NCBI GenBank assembly: GCA_905116865.2
Contig: CAJHNH020002001.1
Span: forward strand, 383,848 to 447,847
Direction: 5' to 3'
Origin: Candidula unifasciata
Taxonomy: Eukaryota > Mollusca > Gastropoda > Stylommatophora > Geomitridae
DNA: 64,000 nt
The notes beneath the pieces were generated by a model that saw only the letters and a list, made by a program, of their open reading frames with translations, did no database searches and had not been told where the DNA came from. Of the stretch, positions 34,286-44,345 are shown piece by piece (positions within the stretch are counted from its first letter, which is position 1; each line of letters opens with the position of its first letter). The position numbers and the translations under genes are program-made.

Positions 34286-34639
34286 GGAAGACTTTTTCTT
34301 AACGCGGGCGGGTCTTGCTAGTCACACTCGCCATGGGCAACATAACACCATCGTCTGGAGAGACGGAAAGGTGCCAATCAATCAGCTCCAGCGTTAAAAA
34401 AAAAAAAAAAAATCACGATTGCAATACTAGTTGAACAGCCTTGGTGTATAGTGTATTCACAAAACTCCTGCCCCATAAGAACAAAACGGATGTGTTTAAT
34501 GAGGTCCAGTGAAGGAGAGGCGAAAAGCTAGTTAGGCAGCCATCTTTAATCAAATAACAGCAGCAACGCAAAAGAAAAACCTCCAGAGAGCCATTCATTA
34601 CGGCATACAATCCGTCGTCTGGATACAGGACGCCATTTT

Positions 34640-34780
34640 TCGTTATTTTAAAGCCCCCACCCCGGCTGTGGTCGTGAGCCCTAATACAACCTAACGGTTG
34701 AACGGAGTTTCTGGGACCTCTCTCCGGATGTCTGTCGCTTGGTGGATGTCCTGGTTGGACTAAACCTCATTCATTCATTA
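34640..34780 (+). repeat. SINE-J copy
   Basis: aaagcccccaccccggctgt, taacggttgaacggagtttc, gggacctctctccgg and gatgtcctggttgg. Confidence 0.6.
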
Positions 34781-34799
34781 CGGTTAAAGCCCCTTGACC

Positions 34800-35030
34800 C
34801 AAAAAAAAAAAAAAAAAAGGAGTTATCCAAATGAAACACTGTATAAAAACAAGATGGAGTGGTGCAAAGACTTTCAATTAAACCAAAAAAATATGGAGTT
34901 ATCCATGGACATACCCGACAAAAACAAGATGGAGTTAATCCAAGGACGCATTTGATTTTTTTTTTAAATGACGACTTTTCATGCACACCGGATAAAAACA
35001 ACATGAATCTATCCAAGGACAGACTGAATA
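34800..35030. repeat. Degenerate approximately 70-bp tandem repeat
   Basis: The phrase aaaaacaagatggagt with gagttatccatgg recurs three times with drift. Confidence 0.55.
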
Positions 35031-35099
35031 TCCCAAGGGAACTGACAGATACAGTTTTGCCAATTCTAACTAGGCCTAATATTAGAGAGCAGAGTACCA

Positions 35100-35320
35100 G
35101 CGCCGGTTCTGGGACCCATTTAATGGGGGGGGGGGGGGCACACCCCCTCTCCTTTCCAATAAGCATGTCATAAAAGGCGACTAATTAGGGATTTGCTGAA
35201 ATCACATGTGCTAGGCCAAAAGACATAGATATCACAACCTAGCTGTAAACCACAACATAACGTGCAATCATCATGTAAGGGTGAACGCAGAAAAAGAAGT
35301 GGAGAGAGTTGCGGTAATGA
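35100..35320 (+). repeat. SINE-C, best copy
   Basis: A SINE-B-like head (ccggttctgggacccattta, aagcatgtcataaaagg, cgactaattaggg) is followed by tgctgaaatcacatgtgct, agatatcacaacctagct, gtaaaccacaacataacg and a tail with gcagaaaaagaag. Confidence 0.78.
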
Positions 35321-35559
35321 AGTGGCAAGACGCACATTTTTTAAACAACTGACCTCGGCTGCCAGGGGGACCCAGCCTAACATAGCCACAAAGACCTGTC
35401 TTGGGTAGCAGAGGCCACCGGCATGTTGATCACAACATCCATCACGTGCAACGTGCCAATAATAATTGGAAACTGGCATCCAGAAACTATCCTGGCTGTA
35501 CACGCCGGGACCCAGCAGGGGAAAAGGAAATAAAAGAGACGACGCACTGGCTGTGTGCA

Positions 35560-36075
35560 GTGGTTGGTCGAGGAAGAAGTACTAACAGGGCAGACACACT
35601 GAATGCACTGCGTTCCAGAGATGTAGAAACAAAGGACTCAGGGGTATTAAACGTGGATAAGCAATATGGGAAGACTATTTTAAAGAGCTACTCTACCCTG
35701 AAAACGAGGTAGACAACATCAGCGTTGTGCCTAAAAGCAAAATCCAACATGAACCAAACTTTTTAACATCAGAAGTAAAAGCTGTTGTATAGATCAGCCC
35801 CAAAAGAACACAAGATATAAAACCGAACCAAAAGTATTTTAGCAAGCTTCACAAAATAACAAATGCAAACAAAATCTCACCAAAAAGAAGAAAGCACCCG
35901 GTTTAGAAAGAATAACTTCAGAAACTATTCAAGTATGTGGTAAAACTGGCATAAAATGGCTAACAAGAATTTTCAATATAGCAAGAGAAGAAAGGAAAGT
36001 TCCACTTGACTGGCTGCAGGCATTGATAATACCATTTTGGATAAAGAAAGCTAATACAAGAGACTGCATCATACA
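35560..36075 (+). pseudogene. RTE-like LINE reverse transcriptase N-terminal fragment
   Basis: Broken frames read YGKTILKSY, YPENEVDNISVV, LTSEVKAVV, then KKKAPGLERITSETIQVC, WLTRIFNIAREERKVPLDW and ALIIPFWIKK.NTRDC. The KAPG.D.I..E, P.DW and IIP..KK motifs are the RT fingers region. It ends abruptly at 36075, where a different LINE begins. Confidence 0.8.
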
Positions 36076-36084
36076 GAAGTATAT

Positions 36085-36412
36085 CACTCTCGAGTCGCAA
36101 AAGACACTGCCCCGGGGCCAGACGGAGTCAGGTATGCCCGCATGAAGAGCATGAGTGATGAAGACTTGAGGGAGTTGGCATTTCACTTCAACCAGAGCAT
36201 CAGAACAGCTTCAGTGCCCAAGTAATGGGTACACAGCTATCTAATCTCACTTCTAAAACCAGGCAAAGATCATTCCAAATTCAGCAAGTTTCAGGATTAT
36301 CACCCAGCAAAATACGTTTGGCGAGGTGCTAGAGAAGATTATTGCTGTTAAACTACAAATATTTTTTTGGAAAAGGAAGAGCTCCTGCCAAAAGATTTGG
36401 GTAGTTACTGCA
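36085..36412 (+). pseudogene. LINE reverse transcriptase N-terminal fragment (RNase H LINE, copy 1)
   Basis: Frames give AKDTAPGPDGVRYARMKSM, SDEDLRELAFHFNQSIRTA, SLLKPGKDHSKFSKFQDY, FGEVLEKIIAVKL and EKEELLPKDLGS. The APGPDGV and PKPGKD-like motifs mark the RT fingers of CR1/I-like LINEs. It is collinear with 37560-38105 downstream, separated by a tandem array. Confidence 0.82.
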
Positions 36413-36730
36413 ATGGGGGATATTTTCACCCAGATTAGGAAGGTTGGGGGGTAGGCCCAAGAATAACCCAAAACACCGAGATATTCCAGATACTCGGATT
36501 AAACGAGGATCACGATGACGCGACCAAATGTCGCCACGTGGAGGTAAAGGACTACCACGTGTTGCCACGTGAAACTAACCCGTGGTATAAGTCAGACTTG
36601 ATTCTGATCAAGTTAGTTGGTGTCGACTTGTTGGAGTGAGAGGATGGGAGACTGAGCTAAAGAATGTCAACGTGAAATTGCTTGTTGCAAAAGGAGAACC
36701 TGACGACAAAGTGTGATGTCAAGATCAACC

Positions 36731-37520
36731 AGATATATCGGAGCCGACTCTGGTCAGTGAATGCATGAGGAACCTGCATGGTGAAGTCTGCGTGATGTGG
36801 TGTGCGAGAGCTGTTCATTAGGACAACGACAGAACTCAAATGTAAGATATATCGGAGCCGACTCTGGTCAGTGAATGCATGAGGAACCTGCATGGTGAAG
36901 TCTGCGTGATGTGGTGTGCGAGAGCTGTTCATTAGGACAACGACAAAACTCAAATGTAAGATATATCGGAGCCGACTCTGGTCAGTGAATGCATGAGGAA
37001 CCTGCATGGTGAAGTCTGCGTGATGTCGAGAGCTGCATTAGGACAACGACAGAGCTCAAATGTAAGACATATCGGAGCCGACTCTGGTCAGTGAATGCAT
37101 GAGGAACCTGCATGGTGAAGTCATGTTCATTAGGAGGACAACGACAAAACTCAAATGTAAGATATATCGGAGCCGACTCTGGTCAGTGAATGCATGAGGA
37201 ACCTGCATGGTGAAGTCTGCGTGATGTGGTGTGTGAGAGCTGTTCATTAGGACAACGACAGAACTCAAATGTAAGATATATCGGAGCCGACTCTGGTCAG
37301 TGAATGCATGAGGAACCTGCATGGTGAAGTCTGTGTGATGTGGTGTGTGAGAGCTGTTCATTAGGACAACGACAGAACTCAAATGTAAGATATATCGAAG
37401 CCGACTCTGGTCAGTGAATGCATGAGGAACCTGCATGGTGAAGTCTGCGTGATGTGGTGTGTGAGAGCTGTTCATTAGGACAACGACATGCGAAACTCAA
37501 ATGTAAGATATATCGAATCG
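36731..37520. repeat. 114-bp tandem array, about 7 units, LINE-derived
   Basis: Starts of agatatatcgg fall at 36731, 36845, 36959, 37065, 37160, 37274, 37388 and 37506: period 114 with two shortened units (106, 95). The part gagagctgttcattaggaca resembles gagagctgtttcattaggat in the LINE RT sequence right after the array (37637), so the unit probably arose from it. Confidence 0.93.
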
Positions 37521-37559
37521 CCAAAAGACTCTGGTCAGGTGGTCCTTTCCCCCATTGAA

Positions 37560-38105
37560 TGCCATGAGGTCAACCCAGATTGAACATCGGTGAATGAAGC
37601 CATGCGTGGGATGTACAAGGACACATCTTGTGGAGCAATGAGAGCTGTTTCATTAGGATCAGGACATACCTCAAAATATGTGCTGATAAGAAACACCCAG
37701 AATCAAGCGCTTTTCAGTGAAAAGGGCGACAGACAAGAGGGGAAAATCGTGGCTAGGTCGGGCAGAAGATGTTATTAGAAATATCAGCCTAACCGACTAA
37801 TCATTCGGTACAGGCTAAGTGCCTCAGGCGTTATTTGTACATTTTACCTGTATTGTCACACTCAACAGGCGATGTAGAGAAGATAATCCTGTTGCTGTTA
37901 ATGCAGAGGTCACGCTTCATCGGTGACAAACAGACGAAGCAGAGCACACCCACAGACGGATCAGTTTATACGCAAAGAAGAAGCGCATGTGCATTTACAG
38001 CACGCTCAGCGGGCAGAACAGTCAAAGAAGCCAACGGCGCCTTCTCCATGACAACCAGCATCATGACGATTTGAGGTGATGGCAGTGACGCAAGCGTTTG
38101 CCTGG
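37560..38105 (+). pseudogene. LINE copy 1 continued: RT thumb remnant and RNase H N-terminal half
   Basis: NEAMRGMYKDTSCGAMRAVS matches the RT thumb IQNEAMR...GCT.DT region. From 37907, TPTDGSVYTQRRSACAF, TARSAGRTVKEANGAFSM and, after a frameshift, EVMAVTQAFAWL form the first half of RNase H with the first catalytic Asp in TDGS. It ends at 38105. Confidence 0.8.
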
Positions 38106-38107
38106 CT

Positions 38108-39240
38108 TGAACAACAAAGAGCTACAGGCAACTGTAGACAAAGTGACTGGTGTGCAGGGATGGGTGCTGTCAACAACTCAGAAAAAGAGGATGTTTAATG
38201 ATGCTCTCTGGAAAATATATTTGTAAAAGCTAATGTTCCAAGCATCACAATTAATGACAGAAACATCAATTTGATTCAAAAGAGAAAGTAAATTGACAGA
38301 AGCCTTCAGGAATCATGTGGAGGCAGTTGCAGTGAAATGCCAGAATGAGTTCAATGCTCTCAAGATTATGGCAGCAATGAACATGGATAAAAGAACGTTG
38401 TTCACCATGTTCCAGCATCTGATCCTTTCTGTAACAGAGTATGGACAACTTAACATATCAAAGGGGCAGCTGATTAAACTTGAACACATACAGAATGTAG
38501 CCATGCAGGTAATTTTGGGATGTACAAGAGATACCCTGGTAGTATGTATGCGATATATACTTGCACTGCCTATTATTGTATCATTACAGAAGTCCACTGT
38601 GCGTAGAGTCACCTTTATTTTTGTTCCAGGAGACACAGGTGTCGATGGAAATGAAAGAGCTGACAGGTTGGCTGGATCCGCCATCACTACCAGCGGTCAG
38701 CCTATGGATCATGCTGATATTATTAATGCCCTCAGTGAAATGGGAAGGATAGAGGACTTTGGGGGCAGTGAGTCCACATCACTCGCCAGAATGATAGACT
38801 TGGGAATTAAGATCAGCACAGCAAAAAACGAGATGCACACCAGACACACCAGAAGACTTGTTAATCAACATAGAACTGGTACTATTACCCATCGGACATT
38901 GGGTTCATACTGAGGGGAGGATCTGAGCACCTATGGACATGTCCGGAGTGCAATGATGATAACCCAACTAACTAACTAACTGCCTATTATTGCAGATGAA
39001 CTCAGTTCTGCAAGCAAAGTCATATCTCAGAGTAGCTGCAGACAAGAAGCACCTCCCGCATAAAGTCCTGAATAGAACTAAAGGTTACCGACTGAAGAGA
39101 GGAAGGTCTTCGATGGCGCAGGCTGAAGACATAATAAAACGTGTGTGCAGGCTTGATAAATGTAGGCGAGGAGAGGAGCGGGTCAAAGTGTCCCAGCAAG
39201 TTTCAGACTCATGTAGGGTTCTTATCACTTTAGGTCGTGA
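38108..39240 (+). pseudogene. LINE copy 2: RT palm/thumb and linker, interrupted by a nested LINE
   Basis: ELQATVDKVT, SITINDRNINLIQKRK, FRNHVEAVAVKCQNEFNAL, HIQNVAMQVILGCTRDT and MRYILALPII form the RT C-terminal region. After the insertion it resumes at 38985 with NSVLQAKSYLRVAADKKH, NRTKGYRLKRGRSSMAQA and EDIIKRVCRL, the normal linker before RNase H. Removing 38582-38977 restores the canonical order. Confidence 0.85.
38582..38977 (+). mobile_element. 5'-truncated LINE nested in LINE copy 2, with TSD and AACT tail
   Basis: It codes TVRRVTFIFVPGDTGV, DGNERADRLAGSA, MDHADIINALSEM and ends CNDDNPTN-stop with tail (AACT)3-4. The sequence actgcctattattg occurs immediately before (ending 38581) and after the tail (to 38991), a 14-bp target-site duplication. 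It is the RNase H C-terminal half of a related LINE. Confidence 0.87.
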
Positions 39241-39350
39241 GTGCAGGGACTGAGCAGTTGGGAAATGAGCAGGGAGATAGACCGGCCAGCTCTGCACCAC
39301 GTGGTGGTGAACTGATGTATGACAAGCTAGATCTTGTGAGGGTACGTGTT
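39240..39350 (+). pseudogene. Short RNase H LINE fragment
   Basis: QLGNEQGDRPASSAPRGGEL and MYDKLDLVRV match the family at 53225-53400 and 658-963. Confidence 0.65.
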
Positions 39351-39644
39351 GATAGAACAACTTTATTTCTGTGGAATGGGAGGAGAGGTGCAAGAACATA
39401 AAGAAGTGCAGAAGTTAATGTTTACAATCATGAGGTGAGACAGAATTTACTATAACATAGAAGAATAAATACTACCGAAAAAATGAAGAGGAAGAATTAT
39501 ATCACAATAAATGAGCAGGTGCAGCCTGAACAATCTGCAAGAACATAAGAACAGGTTAAGTTCAACATGCAGAATACATAACAAGAAAATAAATACTACC
39601 AAAACTGAAGCAATGCAGGTCAGCCGAATCCTAGTCCGCTAAAT

Positions 39645-39800
39645 ATCCAGCTGAATGCTACATATCCAGCTGAATGCTACATATCCAGCTGAATGCTACA
39701 TATCCAGCTGAATGCTACATATCCAGCTGAATGCTACATATCGAGTTGAATGCTACATATCGAGCTGAATGCTACATATCGAGCTAAATGCTACATGTCT
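39645..39800 (+). repeat. 19-bp minisatellite, about 8 units
   Basis: The unit gctgaatgctacatatcca drifts to gctgaatgctacatatcga in the last three units. Confidence 0.96.
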
Positions 39801-39849
39801 GAAGCAAGTGCAAAAGGATATCATCATTTGTTTTCATCACCATTGTCTT

Positions 39850-40000
39850 ATTGCACCATTATATCTTACCTAAAGCTCATAGTCTATTCCTCCATTCCAT
39901 TCTATCCTATGCAATTCCTTTGATTTCATGGTTGAAATTGGTCCAGCACTGTGCTCTCCAGCATTCGTTTTAGGGTTTCTTTCGGGCGTTCAAAGGTAAA
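39850..40000 (-). pseudogene. LINE C-terminal fragment, pair of 131-320
   Basis: It shares ctccattcca, ttctatcctatg, gtccagcac and tagggtttcttt with 180-310. Confidence 0.5.
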
Positions 40001-40039
40001 CTGATATAGGCAACTAATTGAAAATTTGTAAATTTTTTT

Positions 40040-40870
40040 TTAAAACAACAGATCAACATTATGGCACTAGGGTAGTAACCGATAAATGTTCTGTTCTACT
40101 TCTAGCTCAAGCCTGAGTCCGAAGAATCTCATCGCAGTGCACATACTCTGTAGCACCGGCGAGGATCCTGAAATACTTTAAGTAGAATTTTAACTCCAAA
40201 TTTTGCCTGGACTATTTTTTTTGGCCAACACTATGCTATCAGTGCCAAACACGGACACTTACATCCAGTGAATGTAAAATTGTGACAACAGAGATGAAAT
40301 GCCTTAGAAGGGCTGCAGAAGTTTCTAGGAAAGACAGAATACGAAATCACAAAATCTGACGAATGCTAGGAATAAAGCAAGTCTTACAGGTCATCAAAGA
40401 ACAACAAATGAAGTGGTTTGGACACCTAACAAGAATGCCCTTGTATTATCTGCCACAGCGAGCCACACTAAAACGTTACAACGGGTATAGAGCGAGTGGA
40501 AGACCTAGGAAAATATGAAGTGATGGCATTAAGAACAGCCTTACAGAAATGAACATCAGTCTTAATAGTGCTCTTGACAGAGCTCATCAAGGAATATAAC
40601 ATCCCCCCCCCTTCCGACATTTCGATGAGGTACAAGGTGGAAGAGAAGAAGAAGAAGCGCCGTTAGGCTACTCTTTTTCTATTTAGATTTCAAACTGCCA
40701 AGGGAATTTTTATGTGTGCAACAATACACAGGGTGTCTGATCTTCCTACCGAGAGACCAGGGAAAATTACTAGGAGTCCACTTTAAAAAATCCCAGCCTT
40801 GAACGGGGCCTCCAGCACTCTAGCGGATGCCATGCCTCAAAAACACGTAGCCCCTTGCCCCCTCAATGTG
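40040..40870 (-). repeat. SINE-F copy interrupted by a LINE fragment
   Basis: The 3' part (40045-40212) and the 5' part (40665-40870) together make one SINE-F in register with 16052-16435 and 58012-58406. The split falls at the segment aaattttgcc / cgccgttaggctactctttt. Confidence 0.82.
40213..40664 (+). pseudogene. GAA-tailed LINE 3' fragment inserted in SINE-F
   Basis: It reads PTLCYQCQTRTL, TTEMKCLRRAAEVSRKDRIRN, GIKQVLQVIKEQQMKWFGHL, RMPLYYLP and GRPRKI with stops, ending gaagagaagaagaagaag. The same family as 50388-51000 (minus). No clear target-site duplication. Confidence 0.82.
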
Positions 40871-40888
40871 TGGCCTTACTGTCTATAC

Positions 40889-41066
40889 CAGGGCTATTCA
40901 GCTAAGTTTAATCAGGAGCCAAACTGTTGAAAATAAGAATCGTCATGGGCCAGAGACTTGAGCTCCAGTGTTGACAGATCATTAATACAACTGGCAATGA
41001 TCAGCGGGCCACTTACTAGGCCTCTGCGGGCCAGTCCGCCCACGAGCCGCCAGTTGAATGGCCCTG
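40889..41066. mobile_element. hAT-type MITE with perfect 8-bp TSD
   Basis: Ends cagggctattcagct and, reverse-complemented, ccagggccattcaactgg are inverted repeats. Flanks are gtctatac at 40881-40888 and again at 41067-41074, an exact 8-bp duplication. No coding capacity. A diverged inverted copy lies at 52424-52596. Confidence 0.9.
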
Positions 41067-41439
41067 GTCTATACCTACCCCCCCCCCCCCTTCCCGCTCC
41101 CCCACATGCAAGACATAGGGACAGCAAATAAACAAATATAAACACTTACTGATAAATTATATCGTTGGCCTCATGATGTTCATAACGAACCATTGAACAC
41201 AAGCTCTGGAGTGCATGCTCTCTCAATCCTGAGAGAGCCTCGACTCCATGAAGATAGGAATACAGTATACCCAAATCCTGCAATCAACGAACACAAATAA
41301 TTTAAATCTCGGACACCACCACCTGAGCAGATATTTCTTTTACATACTGTCATCCACATGATCAATTTCACAGGGAAAATTTTGCCTTGCACAAATAGTT
41401 ATCTTATTCTTGACTTTCTCTTTTACTGCGTCTCTGAGG

Positions 41440-41690
41440 AAGATTAGTTAGTTGTGTATCCTTTACAGGACGTTGCAGAACCAACCCAGAAAATGTTTTT
41501 TTTTTTGTGTGGCTGTTGTGGTTTTCTAGGCAAATTTTACATTTAGTAGTTTTCCATTGCTTTCTGAACGGTTAGCTCTCAGTACCACAGTCAAAACCAA
41601 GGCAAGACAAATCATCAGCTGCTGGGATCAAAACCAGCACCCTAGCATTATGAAGCACGTTTACAATGCCTAAGCCACAGACAGGGATAC
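41440..41690 (-). repeat. SINE-A copy
   Basis: Reverse complement: head with cttcataatgctagggtgct, body to gttctgcaacgtcctgtaaa. A T-run at 41500 interrupts it. Confidence 0.8.
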
Positions 41691-41694
41691 TAGG

Positions 41695-41935
41695 TTAGGT
41701 TAGTTGAGTATCCTTTACAGGACGTTGCAGAACTAAATCCATCAGCCCCTGGCTGTTGTGTGGTTTCACTAGGCAAATTTACGTCCAGTAGTTTGCCATT
41801 GCTTCTGGGCGGTCGGCTCCCTGATATCACTGTCAAAACCAACGCAAGACATATGGCCTGCAGCTGGAATCTAACCCTGTACCCCGGCATTACGAAGCGT
41901 TTGCATCGACTTAGCCACAGAGCTGACAGACAGGG
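41695..41935 (-). repeat. SINE-A copy, adjacent to the previous one
   Basis: Near complete, B-box region attccagctgcaggccat degenerate. Only a few bases separate it from 41440-41690, with similar sequence (gttaggttagttg) at the joint. Confidence 0.85.
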
Positions 41936-42047
41936 ACACACAGAGTTCTAATTCAAACTTTTCTGATACTATCTTGTTCTTGTCTACCTCACACTGAACA
42001 CCTGTCTCTTTTGTTTTGGTATATGCATCTCCAATCGAGTGCTGGCT

Positions 42048-42115
42048 GGTCTAGAAAGTATTAGTCTAGCACTATATGCCCAATGCGCCAAGAAGGTACG
42101 GAGAAAGGTCCTTTA
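42048..42115 (+). repeat. SINE-E 3' end
   Basis: tctagcactatatgcccaat, gcgccaagaaggt and aaggtcctttacct. Confidence 0.6.
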
Positions 42116-42239
42116 CCTGCCTTGTATTGTAGTGCACAATAAGACAACTGCTTAAGCTGAGAAAGCATTACATCTGATGTATTTTTATGTGATTCAGAAC
42201 TGGTTCTTATCATCATCCCCACATCATCCCATAACACTG

Positions 42240-42672
42240 CATGTCGTTGGGTCACCAGTTTCTGTTGATTGTCTGATCAGTTCTCTCCATCTTTAATGGT
42301 CAGTTGTGATGGACTTCATGACTGCATGCCTGAGGCCTGTCCAGTCAGTCAGGTACTGTAACCAGGTCTTTCTTGGTCTGCCTCTTCTCCTCTTTCCCCC
42401 TACTGAGCCCTGCATTATTGTGTTTTTTTTTTCAGAGGCCGTTAGATCTTATTACATGTCCATACCATTGCATTTTTGGCTTTTTCACTGTAGTTAAAAG
42501 AGGTTCATAGTAGCCAATGGTTCTACACAGCCGTGTTCTCCTTTGACCTCATTTCTGATTCGCTCTGTTCTAATCATCTGTAGCCTCTATCACACATGAC
42601 ATTTTTACGGTTATTTATTTTGTACATCTCCTTCTTATAGTCAATGCAGTGTAGCATTTTAGTCATGTCTGT
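42240..42672 (-). pseudogene. LINE C-terminal fragment 1
   Basis: Reverse frames give LHCIDYKKEMYKI, EQSESEMRSKENTAV, KAKNAMVW, GKEEKRQTKKDLV, WTGLRHAVMKSI and RWRELIRQS. The order MYKI/R.R.E...GH/R.RQ.K..W/R..WR is standard for one LINE group. Confidence 0.75.
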
Positions 42673-42895
42673 CCATAACTAAAGGTCTCATGTACTTCCA
42701 ATTTTGACACAGATGATCTTCCATGCCTTGATGTTAAACTGTCCATCATCTTCTCTCTCTGTTTCTCTGGCATCTTTTCCCCTCCAACTTTCCCACTTAC
42801 ATGACGTACTCCAGTTTTCTCCTTTGCGCAATATGACCAAATAAGTCAGACTGTCTCCTGATGTGTGCAATAAGTTCTCTTCATGAGTCAGTTAT
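42673..42895 (-). pseudogene. LINE C-terminal fragment 2
   Basis: Reverse frames give RRQSDLFGHIAQRRKLEYVM, GKLEGKRCQRNREREDDGQF and NIKAWKIICVKIGS, the GH...R.GLE...EG...R.R-type C-terminus of a second LINE group. It abuts fragment 1 head-to-tail in the same orientation. Confidence 0.65.
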
Positions 42896-42915
42896 TTTCA
42901 ACTAATAACATTCAA

Positions 42916-42921
42916 CCCCAT

Positions 42922-42952
<31 letters not shown>
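42916..42952. repeat. C-run followed by A-run
   Basis: Homopolymers of about 19 C and 9 A. Confidence 0.9.
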
Positions 42953-43264
42953 ATTTTAATTTTTATATTAATGGAATAATGGTAAACATGTAAACAAATA
43001 TCTATTGCATCGGTGGGGAAAATATAATTACTTTCAGCATGATCTGTATGTGATTTCACAAACATCATCATCATGTGACATGCAAAAAACAAAAGGTGTA
43101 GTAAGTCATGGCTTGCCATTCCACATGATTACCATAACTAAGGATTATGTCTGTTCTAATCCCACCCATACCATGTGACCAAGCCATTCATATATTTTAC
43201 ATTTCACAACAGATAAGAGAACAAACAAACAAAGGGACTTTATTTCCACAGGCTTACAAAACAT

Positions 43265-43668
43265 TCCCAGCACCAGCTGTGGAAACCACTACAGGTCTAA
43301 CAGCACCAGCTGTGGAAACCACTACAGGTCTAACAGCACCAGCTGTGGAAACCACTACAGGTCTAACAGCACCAGCTGTGGAAACCACTACAGGTCTAAC
43401 AGCACCAGCTGTGGAAACCACTACAGGTCTAACAGCACCAGCTGTGGAAACCACTATAGGTCTAACAGCACCAGCTGTGGAAACCACTACAGGTCTAACA
43501 GCACCAGCTGTGGAAACCACTATAGGTCTAACAGCACCAGCTGTGGAAACCACTACAGGTCTAACAGCACCAGCTGTGGAAACCACTACAGGTCTAACAG
43601 CACCAGCTGTGGAAACCACTACAGGTCTAACAGCACCAGCTGTGGAAACCACTACAGGTCTAATCTGT
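43265..43668 (+). repeat. 33-bp minisatellite, about 12 units
   Basis: The unit acagcaccagctgtggaaac plus cactacaggtcta is nearly identical across units. Both strands have an open 11-residue repeat (APAVETTTGLT on plus, VVVSTAGAVRP on minus). No splice, promoter or flanking coding signal supports a gene. Confidence 0.96.
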
Positions 43669-43799
43669 TTATTTCAAGAGAAATATTTTAAGCACTAGAA
43701 AAATTTTAATCATGAAGTTTGTTTTAGTCAGAGTTATTCATCTACTCACAGTTATTGAGATGATAAACTAAAGAGGTAAGACTACACGCAATTTGAGCT

Positions 43800-44010
43800 T
43801 TTCTGGTAAGAAGCTCAGGTACTTAGTAACTGAAGTCCTTTCATTCAGAATGTATCTGTCTGAGAGGCAAGAAACCAACAGTCTGTACATAAATAAGCCA
43901 GATCTGTCAAATGGATGTGCATGTAAAACTCAAGTCCTGCAACAAAACCAAAGTCTAGAAGTGGACAAACAACAAGGACTTTCCCCCATAGTCCACAGCC
44001 AACAGAAGCA
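43800..44010 (+). repeat. SINE-B copy
   Basis: gaaaccaacagtctgtacat, aaataagccagatctgtcaa, gcaacaaaaccaaagtctag and aagtggacaaacaacaagg. Confidence 0.75.
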
Positions 44011-44134
44011 GAAGGTAACTGAATTGGTAAAAGGAACTGACCTCCAGATCCATCCTACTGTTAATACACATAAACAATTGCGTAAACAATAATTCTTGCC
44101 TATAAAAGAATCAATGAAGGGAATAAGATCATTT

Positions 44135-44345
44135 TAACAGCGGACATCAACATTTTTTTTGGAAATTTCCAAGGCTACAATTAACATACCACCAGCTGTA
44201 AAGCCTTCGAAGTCGGACTGTACCTGCCGGAGAGGCAAGGAACCAACAGTCTGCATACAAATAAGCCAAATCTGTAAAACAGATGCACATGCAAAACTCA
44301 AGTCCTGGAGCAAAGCCAAAGGCCAAAAATTTACAAACAACCAAG
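44135..44345 (+). repeat. SINE-B copy
   Basis: gccggagaggcaaggaacca, acagtctgcatacaaataag, ctgtaaaacagatgcacatg and aagtcctggagcaaagcc. Confidence 0.78.

Noticed and set aside
36657..37475. Repeat proteins with a 38-residue unit on the minus strand
   Set aside because: They come from the 114-bp tandem array embedded in decayed LINE sequence of the opposite strand.
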